A stretch of 64,000 nucleotides of DNA from the NCBI GenBank assembly GCA_009823505.1, contig VZQC01006699.1:1750930-1814929 (forward strand), given 5' to 3'. Source of the stretch: Rhizomys pruinosus. Its lineage: Eukaryota > Chordata > Mammalia > Rodentia > Spalacidae. The position numbers and the translations under genes were made by a program. The number at the start of each line of letters is the position of its first letter. Positions within the stretch are counted from its first letter, which is position 1. Below are positions 32,877 to 42,345 of this stretch, one piece after another. The notes beneath the pieces are model-generated. The model was not told the origin of the DNA, ran no database searches, and saw nothing but the letters and a program-made list of their open reading frames with translations.

Positions 32877-33100
32877 GGGGCTGGGGAGATGGCCTAGCAG
32901 TTAAGAGCGCTGACTGCTCTTGCAGAGGACCTGGGTTCGATCCCCAACACCCACATGGTGGCTGAGAACCGTCTTTAACTCCAGTTCCAGGGGAATGCAA
33001 CACCCTCTTCTGACCTCCGCGGCATTGCACGACACGGGAACCAACCTACATGCAGACAGTACATTCATACACATTAAAAAAAAAATAAAAAAAAAAAGAA
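32877..33100 (+). mobile_element. B2 SINE, short type
   Basis: 'gggggctggggagatggcctagcag' to an A-rich tail, CpG-rich. Confidence 0.92.
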
Positions 33101-33105
33101 AGGGA

Positions 33106-33258
33106 GCCGGGCGTGGTGGCGCACGCCTTTAATCCTAGCACTTGGGAGGTAGGGGCAAGCGGATCTTTGTGAGTTCAAAGCCAGCCTGGTCTACAGAGTG
33201 AGTTCCAGGACAGCTGGGACTACAGGGAGACCCTGTCTCAAAATAAAAAAAAAAAAAA
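33106..33258 (+). mobile_element. B1 SINE with target duplication in a B2 tail
   Basis: 'gccgggcgtggtggcgc' to 'ctgtctcaaaat' plus A. AAAGAAAGGGA occurs on both sides. Confidence 0.93.
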
Positions 33259-33349
33259 AAAAAGAAAAAGAAAGGGATGGAAAGAAGGGAGATCTTATGT
33301 TTTTAAAGCAATATTTTAAAATAATATCCCCTGATATCTGAAATCTGTT

Positions 33350-33446
33350 TATTGAGACAGAATATTCGTATGTAAGCCAGGCTGGACTTGAACTCAAAAA
33401 TCTTTCTGCCTCCACTTCAAAAGTGCCTGTAAACAGACCACTACTC
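33350..33446 (-). mobile_element. Old B1 fragment
   Basis: 'attgagacagaatattcg', 'gccaggctggacttgaactc', 'agaccactactccctg'. Confidence 0.55.
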
Positions 33447-33449
33447 CCT

Positions 33450-34425
33450 GTCTAAAGAATGTTCTAAAACTGTATCCCTCTCTTAAACTTAATTCCTAAG
33501 ATTCACTGTGGAGCTACAAAGAAGTATCCTGGTAAATGAAGTTTCATAGACAACAAAAGGAACTGTTCCTTATGGAAATGCATTTCTAAAGAACACTGTA
33601 CAGACTTTTTAAGAATTTGACAAGATTGCAGGCACCTAAATGGTAAGGATGGAAGCAAGAGAGAGGAACAATAAAGAATTGCAAGATTAAAACCCCGGGG
33701 AAATTTCCTATCTCTGAGAAGCCATTATGCAGACTTGGATCCTGGATGCTAAAGACACCCATCACCCTGAGACCTTGCCAGGGCTACTCAGATTACTTAA
33801 ACAAGAGTCGCACCACCCAGGCTTCCAACACCAGGTGTTCTTGTTTTCCCTAACAGTTCACGAAGTAACTGCTGGACTCAACGCATCAAAAAGGTGACAC
33901 CCATTCCTTCCAACGCCTGACCCTTATCCACCAATTCTTTTTCGTGAAAAGGAATCGCCTGGCAACCAGCAACCCCAGAACTGCAGTCTTCTTCCAATCA
34001 GAAAAACGACACTGCAGCCTAAGAACTACCTAGTGCTGCTGGCAGGGCTGTCACAGAAGACAGAAAAGCCATACCATGGCAAGAAGTAAACAGCAGGTCT
34101 GGGAAAGACTCCTGAGGGGGCAGGGGAAGCAAGCTTCTTCAGACCTCACCGGGCAGAAACCTGGCATCCTCACCCCCATCTGCAACCTGACAATTTACGA
34201 CCTGGCAACACCTTCTAATTAGCTACGTTCTAGCCTTTTATAGTCGAAAAATTCAAAGTGCTTCTCACACGAATATAAATCGGGCACTGGCAGGCGCCTG
34301 CTCCTGAGAAGCCAGGGTGCACCAAAGCCCCAGTTTCGCTGCAGAACCTGATGAGCCAGTGACCTGGGTTCTTTGGACGCTGGAGAGGGAGGAGCCCACC
34401 CTGTCTGGCACAGTGGACCGGGAAA
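33450..34425. other. Repeat-free sequence at the promoter-proximal end of intron 1
   Basis: About 1 kb without recognised repeats, adjacent to the CpG island. Repeat exclusion next to a promoter is common where enhancer or splice-regulatory elements lie. No specific element was recognised. Confidence 0.45.
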
Positions 34426-34685
34426 CACGACAGGAGCAGAGGCGTGAAGAGCGTTCAAGCAGGGCAGGCGGGCGGGCAGGCGGACAGGGGAGGCCAAACG
34501 GGAGCAGGGGTGCAGGCTGCAAAAGCTGGGGTTCCCGAGCTGCGCAAGCTGCTGCCCGCAACTCGCCCCGCCGCGGCGGCGCGCTGGCGCTGGGCACACC
34601 CACCCCGCTCCGGTACGCCGTTCTGCGGCAGTCCCCGCCCCAAGACCCCGGCCGCACTCCCACACCCCCCGGGCCCGCGGCGCCT

Positions 34686-34691
34686 ACGTAC
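34686..34691 (-). other. PLPP1: Splice donor of PLPP1 exon 1
   Basis: The minus strand reads CTGG then GTACGT, a good GT donor directly after codon 19 plus one base. Reading through it would add only Gly and Thr-type codons unlike the family, so the exon must end here. Confidence 0.85.
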
Positions 34692-34749
34692 CCAGCAACA
34701 CGCACAGCACATCGAGGGCCACGTACGGCAGCCGCGTCTTGTCAAACAT
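34692..34749 (-). CDS. PLPP1: PLPP1 coding exon 1 (partial CDS, N-terminus of phospholipid phosphatase 1)
   Basis: The minus strand encodes MFDKTRLPYVALDVLCVLL, which I recognise as the N-terminus of mammalian PLPP1 (PPAP2A/LPP1). The family comprises six-pass membrane ecto-phosphatases that dephosphorylate phosphatidate, lysophosphatidate, ceramide-1-phosphate and sphingosine-1-phosphate at the plasma membrane. Only 19 codons and the first base of codon 20 lie here. They form a short cytosolic N-terminus and the start of transmembrane segment 1 (hydrophobic from about residue 8). The catalytic phosphatase motifs are in later exons outside the window. The AUG at 34749 has A at -3. The exon ends CTGG and is followed by GTACGT, giving a phase-1 intron; the family is known to use alternative second exons at this junction. 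The full protein is about 285 residues, so about 7% is present. No damage is visible. Identity is near certain, because both the peptide and the splice phase fit. Confidence 0.93.
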
Positions 34750-35150
34750 GGTCTCGGCCCAGGCTGCCTGGGGCGGCTGGAAGATGAATCTGACCGAGGT
34801 CGGTCGAAGTACTCGATTCTCCAGAGCACCGAACCCCGAGGTGGAGCCGGACCCGAGCGGCTGCTCCTCCGAGATGGAAGGCAATGTGGGAGGGCGGCTG
34901 GAGCCCGGGACCTCTGGCTTCACCGCCCCTTTACCAGGCAGGTTATTGAGGGCCACTTTGTCGTCTCAGGCGCCCGTCTGTCAGCGCCCACTGCTTGCGG
35001 CCACTCGCAGTCCGCTCCCCGACGCCCTCTACAACAGGCGGGGCGTACGGATTCTGGCTTTAAGGATGAGGAGCCGTGGGGAGGAGAAACGCGAACTCAG
35101 CCCCTCCCGCCGGGCCGCTCGGCTCCGGCCAGCGCACAGTCGCGCGGGCT
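34750..35150 (-). other. PLPP1: PLPP1 5' UTR and probable transcription start zone
   Basis: This GC-rich sequence lies directly upstream of the PLPP1 AUG, with no TATA box. The transcription start is inferred at roughly 35110-35155, because the inverted CCAAT box at 35211-35220 normally lies 60-100 bp upstream of starts in CpG-island promoters. The frame of PLPP1 stays open upstream to an in-frame TGA at 34966-34968. The exact 5' end cannot be read from sequence. Confidence 0.5.
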
Positions 35151-35163
35151 GAGGGAGCGCGCG

Positions 35164-35170
35164 GGGGCGG
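35164..35170. promoter_or_regulatory. GC box (Sp/KLF-type site)
   Basis: GGGGCGG lies about 45 bp on the gene side of the CCAAT box. A second GGGGCGG occurs near 34770, inside the 5' UTR. Both are consensus Sp1-type motifs in a CpG island. Confidence 0.45.
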
Positions 35171-35210
35171 AGGTGGGAGGAGCCGGGGAAAGCCCAGGCT
35201 GGGTCGAACG

Positions 35211-35220
35211 GCCAATCAGC
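35211..35220 (-). promoter_or_regulatory. Inverted CCAAT box (probable NF-Y site)
   Basis: The plus strand reads GCCAATCAGC, so towards PLPP1 the site reads GCTGATTGGC, a full NF-Y consensus. It is the best single core-promoter element seen and helps to place the start site. Confidence 0.6.
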
Positions 35221-35229
35221 GATGCGGCA

Positions 35230-35251
35230 CCCCCCCACCCCCCCCACCCCC
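35230..35251 (-). promoter_or_regulatory. G-run tract, potential G-quadruplex upstream of PLPP1 start
   Basis: The plus strand has three runs of five to eight C separated by single A. On the minus (non-template) strand these are G-runs separated by single T, long enough to split into four or more G-tracts. Formation in vivo is inference. Confidence 0.5.
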
Positions 35252-35399
35252 GCCTCCGACCTGCGGAGCCGGCCCTGAAGGGCGCAGGCTGGCGGGGTGG
35301 GGCGTGTTTCGGAGATTTGGAGCTTTCCACCATTGGACTCTGAACTCCTCGGCCCATACAGCTGGGCCATGCTTCCTTTAAAGGAGAGCTAGCCCCTCT

Positions 35400-36090
35400 A
35401 CCCATGATTCCACAGCTGCGGCCGCCTGCCACCCCTATGCTTCGATGGAAATGGGTAGACGGTGACTGACGCTCCTTGACCACAGTTTTAAAGTTAGTCC
35501 TCTGTTCTAGCCCTGCATCTTGACCTTCCTGTGGTCGCAGTTTAGCTCAGTTTTACCAAGAATCCTACTAAGTCATCCACCCTTGGTAATCTGATCAAAT
35601 CCATCCTCCCACCTTTGATGGATAAATCCTTGGTCTGCCTTCAGCAAGAATCCCCCTCCCATTGATGCCCTCTTAGTAATTTTCCATCCCCTGACTCCCT
35701 TCACTCTGTTCCTTAGCTACAAATCTACAGCAGAGTTTCACCTACTGCAAATCAAGACTCTTATTACAGGAGTTACTTGGGGGAGAGGAAGTTTGGAGAT
35801 AAGGTTTGATACTTAGGCACTCTACCTGCCATACACATAATGCACATAATGGGGGGACTTAATTCCATTTTAATAAGTACTAATAATTTTTTATTAGTAA
35901 CAATCCCCCTGACCATTCCCAGGAGGACTTTAGAGTACATTAGTAACCTCAGTTTCCTAATCTGTAAAAAGATGTTGATAATTCCTGTTGTCCTAATCAA
36001 GAAGACATGGTAAGAAGGTAATGTGAAAATTGCTTTATAAAGTTAAACCACCACTACAGATATTGTTAGTTTCCTCCTTATTCGTAGCTT
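35400..36090. other. Unique upstream flank of the PLPP1 promoter
   Basis: No recognised repeat for about 690 bp upstream of the CpG island. No exon signal was identified. Confidence 0.45.
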
Positions 36091-36091
36091 A

Positions 36092-36190
36092 AGCTTTTTT
36101 TTTTTTTTGAGACTTGTCTCATATACCCCCAGATGGCCTCAAACTCAGATTCTGCTATGTAGCAGAAAATGGCCTTAAAACTCCTGATCC
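36092..36190 (-). mobile_element. Old B1 fragment
   Basis: A T-run, 'gagacttgtctcatatacc' and 'gatggcctcaaactcag'. Confidence 0.5.
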
Positions 36191-36217
36191 TCCTCCCTTT
36201 TTAAAAGTATGTGAACC

Positions 36218-36453
36218 GGGGGCTGGAGGGATGGCCTAGCGGTTAAGAGCGACGACCGCTCTTGCAGAGGACCCGGGTTCGATCCCCAGCACCCACATGG
36301 CGGCTGAGAACCGTCTGTGACTCCGGTTCCAGGAGAACTCCAGTTCCAGGGGAATCCGAGACCGTCTTCTGACCTCCGCGGCATCGCACGACAAGGGTGC
36401 GCAGACCTGCATGCAGACAATACATTCATACACATAAAAAAAAAATAAATAAA
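36218..36453 (+). mobile_element. Young B2 (long type), first of two at one target site
   Basis: TAAAAGTATGTGAACC at 36202-36217 and 36454-36469. CpG-rich, with the internal duplication. Confidence 0.95.
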
Positions 36454-36469
36454 TAAAAGTATGTGAACC

Positions 36470-36689
36470 AGGGCTGGACAGATAGCCTAGCAGTTAAGAG
36501 CGCCGACTGCTCTTGCAGAGGACCCGGGTTCGATCCCCAGCACCCACAAGGCAGATGAGAACCGTTTAACTCCAGTTCCGGGGGACTCTGACACCCTCTT
36601 CTGACCTCCGCGGCATTGCATGACACAGGTGCACAAACCTACATACAGACAGTACATTCATATTCATAAAAAATAAATAAAAATATTAA
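36470..36689 (+). mobile_element. B2 (short type), second at the same target site
   Basis: Follows the second copy of the target sequence; a third copy (AAAAGTATGTGAACC) lies at 36690-36704. Confidence 0.93.
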
Positions 36690-36704
36690 AAAAGTATGTG
36701 AACC

Positions 36705-36842
36705 AAACCTGGCTTGGTGATGTACCACTTTAATCCCAGTACTCAGAAGGCAGAGGCAGACAGATCTCTATGAGGTTGAAGTCAGCCTGGTCTGCAGAGT
36801 GAATTCCAGCACAGCTGGGGCTGCAGGAAGTCTCTGTCATCA
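36705..36842 (+). mobile_element. B1 SINE directly after the third target copy
   Basis: 'acctggcttggtgatgtacc' to 'ggaagtctctgtca', more diverged than the B2s, so probably the oldest of the three. Confidence 0.82.
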
Positions 36843-36861
36843 ATACTACTACTACTACTAC

Positions 36862-36892
<31 letters not shown>
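36843..36892. repeat. (TAC)n(TAA)n microsatellite
   Basis: Trinucleotide blocks in the B1 tail. Confidence 0.92.
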
Positions 36893-36893
<1 letters not shown>

Positions 36894-37034
36894 GCAAATG
36901 AAAAAGTGAACTGAAAGCTTTCAACAATTTATATCTAAAAAGATATGTCACTGTCAGTTCTGTGGCTTTCCTTATTTCCAAAGCAATGACTGCCCTAGAT
37001 TGCAATGTCATGATATAAGGTATTTATAATAAAA

Positions 37035-37092
37035 TTTATCTTTTTTATCATTTAACAAGTGCCTACTGTGTGCCAGGTGCAATCTAGACTCA
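37035..37092 (-). mobile_element. MIR/L2-type remnant
   Basis: 'taacaagtgcctactgtgtgccaggtgc' is typical of antisense MIR/L2 3' ends. Confidence 0.5.
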
Positions 37093-37117
37093 CTGTTTTA
37101 TTTAGATAGCTTTGAAA

Positions 37118-37250
37118 TACACATGCTCAACAAGGTGGCACATGCCTGAAGTCTGACCACTTGGGAAGTAGAAGTAGGAGAATCAGGAACTCCAAAGATA
37201 GCCATTGCTACCTAGCAAGTCTGTAACTAACCTGGTCTTAAAAAAGACAG
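37118..37250 (+). mobile_element. B4/B1-like SINE, old
   Basis: 'aacaaggtggcacatgcctgaagtc', 'ggagaatcaggaactccaaagatagcc', 'aacctggtctta'. Confidence 0.5.
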
Positions 37251-37403
37251 GAAGAAATACCCTTTTTTAAAAATGCCATTTAGTGGTTTTATTGATGTCA
37301 TTTTGTATTATTTGAAACTATATTAGTATATATTACCGGATAAAATACATCAATAATTACTGTAATTAGACATCAAGATTTTTAATGTTTAAAAAGATAC
37401 TAA

Positions 37404-37608
37404 GGGGCTAGAGAGATGGCTCAGTGCTCTTGCAGAGGACCCGGGTTTGATTCCCAGCACCACATGTCAGCTCACAACTATCCACAACTCCAGTTCCAGG
37501 GAAATCCAACGCCTTCTTCTTGCCTTGGGCATTGCATGGATTCCCTATATACATACAGGCAATACACTCATACACATAAAATAAAAATAATAAATAAAAA
37601 TAAAAGGT
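37404..37608 (+). mobile_element. B2 SINE with head deletion
   Basis: 'ggggctagagagatggctcag' jumps to 'tgctcttgcagagg'. Flanks 'gatactaag' and 'ggtactaag'. Confidence 0.88.
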
Positions 37609-37680
37609 ACTAAGAGCAGCCAAAATAAAACCCTAATATTAAATTTAAATCAGAAATGTAAAGGATTTGGGGAGGTTGCA

Positions 37681-37805
37681 TTTTTTTTTTTAATTTTTTC
37701 ATGCAGGGTCTCCCATATCCCCAGCTGGCCTGGAACTCACTTAGGTAAATCAGAGATCTGCCTGCCAAGTGCTGGGATTAAAGATGTGTGCCACCAGCCA
37801 GGCTC
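37681..37805 (-). mobile_element. B1 SINE with internal deletion
   Basis: 'gcagggtctcccatatcc' to 'gccaccagccaggct'. Confidence 0.82.
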
Positions 37806-37894
37806 AGAAATGTCAAAAAAATACCAATGAGCTTTTCCATGCAGTCCATGTATTTTTTGTATAAAAAACTCCATGTGTTTGTTTTAATGGCAGT

Positions 37895-38036
37895 TTTCTT
37901 TTTGTTTCTGAGACAGGGCCTTGCTATGTAGCCTGGACTGGTTTGGAATTCACTATGTATACTGGCTCGAACTTGTGATGATCCTTCTGCCTCTGCCTGG
38001 CAAGTGCTGGGATTAGGGGCATGTGTCACCAAGCCT
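37895..38036 (-). mobile_element. B1-like SINE, old
   Basis: 'gagacagggccttgctatgtagcc' to 'gtcaccaagcctg'. Confidence 0.75.
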
Positions 38037-38214
38037 GTTTAGAATGTGGTTCTAAATACCCTTTCCTATTGAGAAGTAACAGAGGTTCTTGGACAAACAA
38101 AACAATACTTCTAGGTTAGGTCATGGAAAACACATCACAGGTATGGGTGCCTTATTGTTTCAGGAAACAAGGCAGTGTCCAGAGGTTAATAAAACAATGT
38201 CAAAAATGATTACA

Positions 38215-38430
38215 CTATGGCAGCCAAAGTGAATAAGTGGGTAAAAGTTAGTGCCACATAAGCCTGAAGCCTAAGTTGGATTCCTGGAACCAATGGTAGG
38301 AGGAGAGAATGGACTTCCAAAAGTTGTCCTCTGACTTCTGCATGTGAACATGTGGCACACACACTCCTACACATATATACATATAAATACATAAATTCTT
38401 GAATGAATAAATAAATAAATAAATAAATGT
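38215..38430 (+). mobile_element. B3/B2-type SINE, old
   Basis: 'ggcagccaaagtgaataagtggg', 'ggaggagagaatggacttcc', 'aagttgtcctctgacttctgc', then an AAAT-rich tail. Confidence 0.6.
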
Positions 38431-38434
38431 TCTT

Positions 38435-38870
38435 AAAAGAAGTCAGCAATTTGCACACCTAGTATGGGTATCAATTCAGGGGAGACATTACAAATGTTAA
38501 AACTATCAGGAAACTGGATTGCAGGGAACTGGAGGTCATGTCTTGCTACCTGCCCATAGGTTGTTTGCTATTGACACAAGGGAGAATTACATTACAGAAG
38601 AGAGCTGCTTTCACAACATGAACTCAAGTGAGCAAACTTAGCCTTATTGATTCTGGAACATGACATTTGGTATAGCCTTCAGGATGAAATGGAAAGTGAA
38701 GTATAGACTATTGCCTATCAAGAATTGGTACCACAAATTTTTATTCCAAACATAATTGTCTCTATTCCAAAGGTCTAGCCTCCAGAAAATAATGTTGGGT
38801 AGAGGAATAAGTCAAATGAAACCACGAGGTACCTACACAAACTCAGAAGAAACATGTTTTAAAGTGTCTT
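38435..38870. other. Unique flank sequence
   Basis: Nothing recognised. Confidence 0.4.
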
Positions 38871-38874
38871 TTCT

Positions 38875-39101
38875 TTTTTTAATATTTCATTTATTATTTT
38901 TTATGTATGCATGTATTACCTACATGTGGGTGAGTGCATCTGTGTCATGCAATACCCATGAAGATCAAAAGAGGGCATCAGATCCCATGGAACTGGCATT
39001 ACAGAAGGTTGTTAGCAACCACATGGGTGCTGGGAATCAACCCTGGTCCTCTGCAAGTGCAGTCAGTGCTCTTAACCACTGAGCCATCTCTCTGGCCCCT
39101 A
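38875..39101 (-). mobile_element. B2 SINE, old
   Basis: Antisense B2, tail 'ttatgtatgcatgtattacc' to head 'gagccatctctctggcccc'. Confidence 0.85.
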
Positions 39102-39121
39102 AGGTGTCTTTTCAAAAGCAG

Positions 39122-39420
39122 ACATTCAAGAGCTGAGGAAATGGCTCTGTCAGTAAAGTGCTTACAATGCAAGCATGAGGACTTGAATTTGGATCCCCAG
39201 TAACCATGTAAAAAGCCAGGCATGGCAGTGATCCCATGTAATCCCAACACTAGGGCAATGAAGACAGGCAGAGCCCTGGAGCTTCCTGCCCAGCCAGTCT
39301 AGCCAATCTGTGATCTGTAGTTTCAATGAAAGACTGTCTCAAAAAACAAGGCGGAGTGTATTTGAGGAAGATACCTAAGTTCAATATCTGGCCTCCACAG
39401 GCACCCCCACACATGAATAC
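39122..39420 (+). mobile_element. B3-type composite SINE
   Basis: 'gagctgaggaaatggctctgtcagtaaagtgc' head, 'aaaagccaggcatggcag' link, 'gcccagccagtctagcc' middle, 'ctggcctccacaggc' tail. Same architecture as 5655. Confidence 0.75.
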
Positions 39421-39431
39421 ACACATGAGTG

Positions 39432-39436
<5 letters not shown>

Positions 39437-39473
<37 letters not shown>
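39437..39473. repeat. (CA)n microsatellite
   Basis: GCGCGCAC followed by about 17 AC units, in the B3 tail. Confidence 0.93.
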
Positions 39474-39475
<2 letters not shown>

Positions 39476-39579
39476 GATGAACATTCAAAATATCTTATTA
39501 AATCAATGGTTTTGTTGTTTATTCATTCATTTAAAATGTATTTTTAAAAGAACTTTATTAAAAGATATATTCATTATCC

Positions 39580-39728
39580 ACTAAGATGGCTCAGTAAGTA
39601 AAAACACTTGCCACCCAAACCTGATGACCTGAGTTCAATCCACAGAACCAACAGCTGACTCTGACACTGTCCTTTGACTTCTACCCATGCACCATGGCAC
39701 ATGTGTACCCCCCCCACACACACACATG
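39580..39728 (+). mobile_element. B3/B2-type SINE
   Basis: 'actaagatggctcagtaag', 'gatgacctgagttcaatcc', 'catggcacatgtgtacc'. Confidence 0.65.
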
Positions 39729-39744
39729 CCTCCAGTAACTGCCA

Positions 39745-40320
39745 TTCTAGGCAGTCTTCCTATGAGATCAGCTTCTTTAGATTCCATGTATGAATAAGAT
39801 CACACACTAACTAGTTTTCTTTCTGTGACTGACTTATTTTACTAACTTTTCTTCAAGTCATCAATGTTGACACAAATTACAAGATTTTTGGGGGGTGGGA
39901 GCTGGCTAATATTCATATATATGTATATATCCATATATATACATATATGAATGGTAGACATGTATATATACACATATATATACATACATATGAATGGTAG
40001 ACAATGTCCACTGGTAGACACCTAAGTTGATTTCATGATTTGACTATTGTCAACAATGCTGCCACTAACATGGAAGTGCAGATGTTTCTTCAGTATGCTA
40101 ATTTCCTTTCCTTTGAATATAGACTCAGTAATGTGATTGATATATGGTAGTTTTATTTCGAGCCTTCTGGAGAACCTGAATAATGACTATACTAATTTAT
40201 ACTCTTCCAACATGTACAAGAGTTCGTGTATCTCCATATCCTCACCAATGTGAATCTTTTGTCCTTTTGATGCTAACCATTCTAACATGTTCTGGTGATT
40301 TGCCTTTCCATAAAACATTT
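39745..40320 (-). mobile_element. L1M (old mammalian L1) 3' region
   Basis: 'gattccatgtatgaataagatcac', 'gactattgtcaacaatgctgcc', 'ttccaacatgtacaagagttcg', 'ctccatatcctcaccaa' and 'ccattctaacatg' follow the antisense L1M ORF2/3' order. A TATG-rich stretch interrupts it. Confidence 0.65.
39912..39992. repeat. TATATG-type simple repeat
   Basis: Alternating ATAT and CATATATA units; some pairs form short palindromes. Confidence 0.85.
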
Positions 40321-40751
40321 ATTGAGCTGACAACACATACCAGTCCCACACAGCTGTGGTAGGGCCAAAATGAGCAAGAGAGGACCTCTTCAGTAGCCTG
40401 CAGCTCACTTAGGAATCCCAGCATGTCGCTGGATGAATGCAGCCTTGTGCAGAAGTGTTTTGATGTACAGCAGGGTGGGGTGGGAGCCCTGGAAAGATGT
40501 CACAGGGAGCTGACACTTGCATTGTTTTTTCCTGCCCCTCTACCACACCAACAGACACGCTCCTGGGTGGGGAGGAAGTACACAGTTGATATGTTAAAAG
40601 GTTCTCCTCTCAGACTCATAGAAAATAGTTTTAAAAATAGATTAATAAACCAAAATCTATTAAAATGTCTTAAGCTATGTCCTGTTATTCAAAATGGGAT
40701 CTGTATTATGTGTATTTTATATGCAGTCAGTCCTGAATTAGAAGAATGACT

Positions 40752-40895
40752 ACGGCTGGGCGTGGTGGCTCATGCCTGTAATCCTAGCACTCGGGAGGCA
40801 CAGGCAGGTAGATCGTTGTGAGTTCAAGGCCAGACTGATCTACATAATAAGTTCCAGGCCAGCTGGGGCTACAGGGAGACCGTGCCTAAAAAAGA
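40752..40895 (+). mobile_element. B1 SINE
   Basis: 'acggctgggcgtggtggctc' to 'gaccgtgcctaaaa', its tail expanded into the GGAA tract. Confidence 0.9.
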
Positions 40896-41112
40896 AAAAA
40901 AGGAAAGAAAGGAAGGAAGGGAGGGAGGAAGGAAGGAAGGAAGGAAGGAAGGAAGGAAGGAAGGAAGGAAGGAAGGAAGGAAGGAAGGAAGGAGAAAGAG
41001 AAAGGAAGAAAGAAAGAGAGAGAGGAAGGAAGGAAGGAAGGAAGGAAGGAAGGAAGGAAGGAAGGAAGGAAGGAAGGAAGGAAGGTAGGAAGGAAGAAAG
41101 AAAGAAAAGGAA
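40896..41112. repeat. (GGAA)n tract, about 217 bp
   Basis: Two long GGAA blocks separated by GAGA-rich sequence. Open frames across it are artefacts. Confidence 0.96.
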
Positions 41113-41114
41113 AG

Positions 41115-41494
41115 ACTACAAAATATTTTGTTTCGGAGTAGGGGGAGTATTTTGTTCCTTGGGGCTTGTATGATCATGATTGGATTCTGGTGTGATGTTG
41201 AAACAGAATGTTTTAAACCACTTTGAAATGGTGGTGAAAATAAAAACAGGAAACACTGACACCAAACATAACCCGAGGGGACAAGTATGAGCACGTCCCC
41301 AGACTAAGCCTGAAACCTCAGAACCTCCCTTAAATGCTTAACAAAGTTCATCCTTGGGCCTACAGTTTTTCTCCCTGCAGTCCAAGCATCAAACAAAAGC
41401 TACGCAACACGGGCTTGTGAAGGATGTTCCTTCAGACTCCCCAGAGAAGAAACATTTCCTCTCTTCTCTTATTAAACTTTATGAAAGGAGTCTG
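41115..41494. other. Unique flank sequence
   Basis: Nothing recognised. Confidence 0.4.
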
Positions 41495-41803
41495 TTTTAG
41501 CTACCTTACTGGTTGCTGTAACAAAACACCAGATGAGCAACCAAGGAGAGGAAAGGTTTATTTAGACTCACAATTGGAGGGGTAGGAAGTATGGCCTTCC
41601 AGGGAGGCAGCAGGAATGAGTCAGCTGGTGGCTCTGGGTTGCCTGTTAGGAAGCAGAGCACAATGAATGCTGGGGCTCTACATGCTTTCTTCTGTTTAGT
41701 CTGTACAGCCCACACTGGAGTGTGTGTCTTCCTCTGCAGTGCGTACCTGTAGATAGCCCAAGAGATTCTAAATGCAGCCAACTTAACCATCACAGAGTCT
41801 AAA
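41495..41803 (-). mobile_element. LTR-like rodent repeat, family uncertain
   Basis: 'ggttgctgtaacaaaacacc' and 'ggaaaggtttatttagactcac' are the antisense of LTR-like 3' ends such as that at 60.0 kb. Confidence 0.5.
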
Positions 41804-41804
41804 A

Positions 41805-42062
41805 ATCTCTGCCCTGTGTTCTTGATTCTGTCCCCATTCCTCTAAAAGTGCTGCTCTTTAATGTATCACTGGCAAATCTCCATTCCAGCACAGCTTCCTG
41901 TCTCTTTGTTTCACAAAATGTCTGCAGAAAAAATAATCAATTCACCTAGTATATTTGTGTTTCCATGTGCATTTGTCCTTTACCTAAGTGCGGTGAAGCA
42001 AGTATAGTTTTCATTATACTCAAATAGCATTGTAAAACTGGAACAGCTAAAAAATATAAGTG
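41805..42062. other. Unique flank sequence
   Basis: Nothing recognised. Confidence 0.4.
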
Positions 42063-42063
42063 G

Positions 42064-42212
42064 CTAGCCAGGTATGGTGGTGCACACCTTTAATCCCAGC
42101 ACTTGGGAGGCAGAGGCAGGTGGATCTCTGTGAGTTCAAGGCCAGCCTGCTCTAAAAAGTGAGTTCCAGGCCAGCTGGGGCTACAAGGAGACCCTGACTC
42201 AAAAATACAAAA
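42064..42212 (+). mobile_element. B1 SINE
   Basis: 'agccaggtatggtggtgc' to 'ctgactcaaaaatac', followed by TA/GT repeats. Confidence 0.9.
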
Positions 42213-42260
42213 AATATATATATATTTACGTATATATATTTGTGTGTGTGTGTGTGTGTG
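42213..42260. repeat. (TA)n(GT)n microsatellite
   Basis: TATATA block, then about 10 GT units. Confidence 0.9.
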
Positions 42261-42345
42261 GCTTTTTCCACAGTGCATGTACCCTTAAAATTTCACATTA
42301 CAACATATTATCTTTTTTATACTTATTGTTGAAGCTGTTTGGTTC

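Larger units (their letters stand above)
1..34685 (-). other. PLPP1: PLPP1 intron 1 (5' part, continues beyond the window)
   Basis: Everything downstream of the exon 1 donor on the minus strand to the window edge is transcribed intron. I saw no peptide resembling either alternative PLPP1 exon 2. Contents are SINEs, L1 and LTR pieces, microsatellites and unique sequence, listed separately. A large first intron fits the known gene, which spans roughly 100 kb in human. Confidence 0.8.
34430..35320. promoter_or_regulatory. PLPP1: CpG island promoter of PLPP1
   Basis: About 0.9 kb is dense in CpG and GC, in sharp contrast to the AT-rich, CpG-poor surroundings. It spans the PLPP1 start codon and donor. 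It contains GC boxes, an inverted CCAAT box and a C/G-run tract, and no interspersed repeat. It is typical of a dispersed-start housekeeping promoter. Divergent transcription is possible, but I recognise no gene on the plus side. Long open frames across it on both strands are a by-product of GC richness. Confidence 0.88.

Noticed and set aside
1..34685. PLPP1 exon 2 or later exons
   Set aside because: No minus-strand peptide resembling either alternative second exon or the phosphatase motifs was seen. The first intron is known to be large. A translated search against PLPP1 would settle it.
34219..34829. Minus-strand 124-148-codon open frames reading past the PLPP1 donor
   Set aside because: They run through the exon 1 donor into intron or lie in other frames. 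They carry the composition of the island, with no known domain.
34444..35343. 299-codon plus-strand open frame over the CpG island
   Set aside because: It is low in complexity, rich in Gly, Arg, Ala and Pro, and runs antisense through the PLPP1 exon and donor. GC-rich islands lack stops by chance. No family resemblance.
40772..41294. 133- and 141-codon frames of Lys/Glu/Gly or Ser/Phe/Leu repeats
   Set aside because: These are translations of the GGAA microsatellite.
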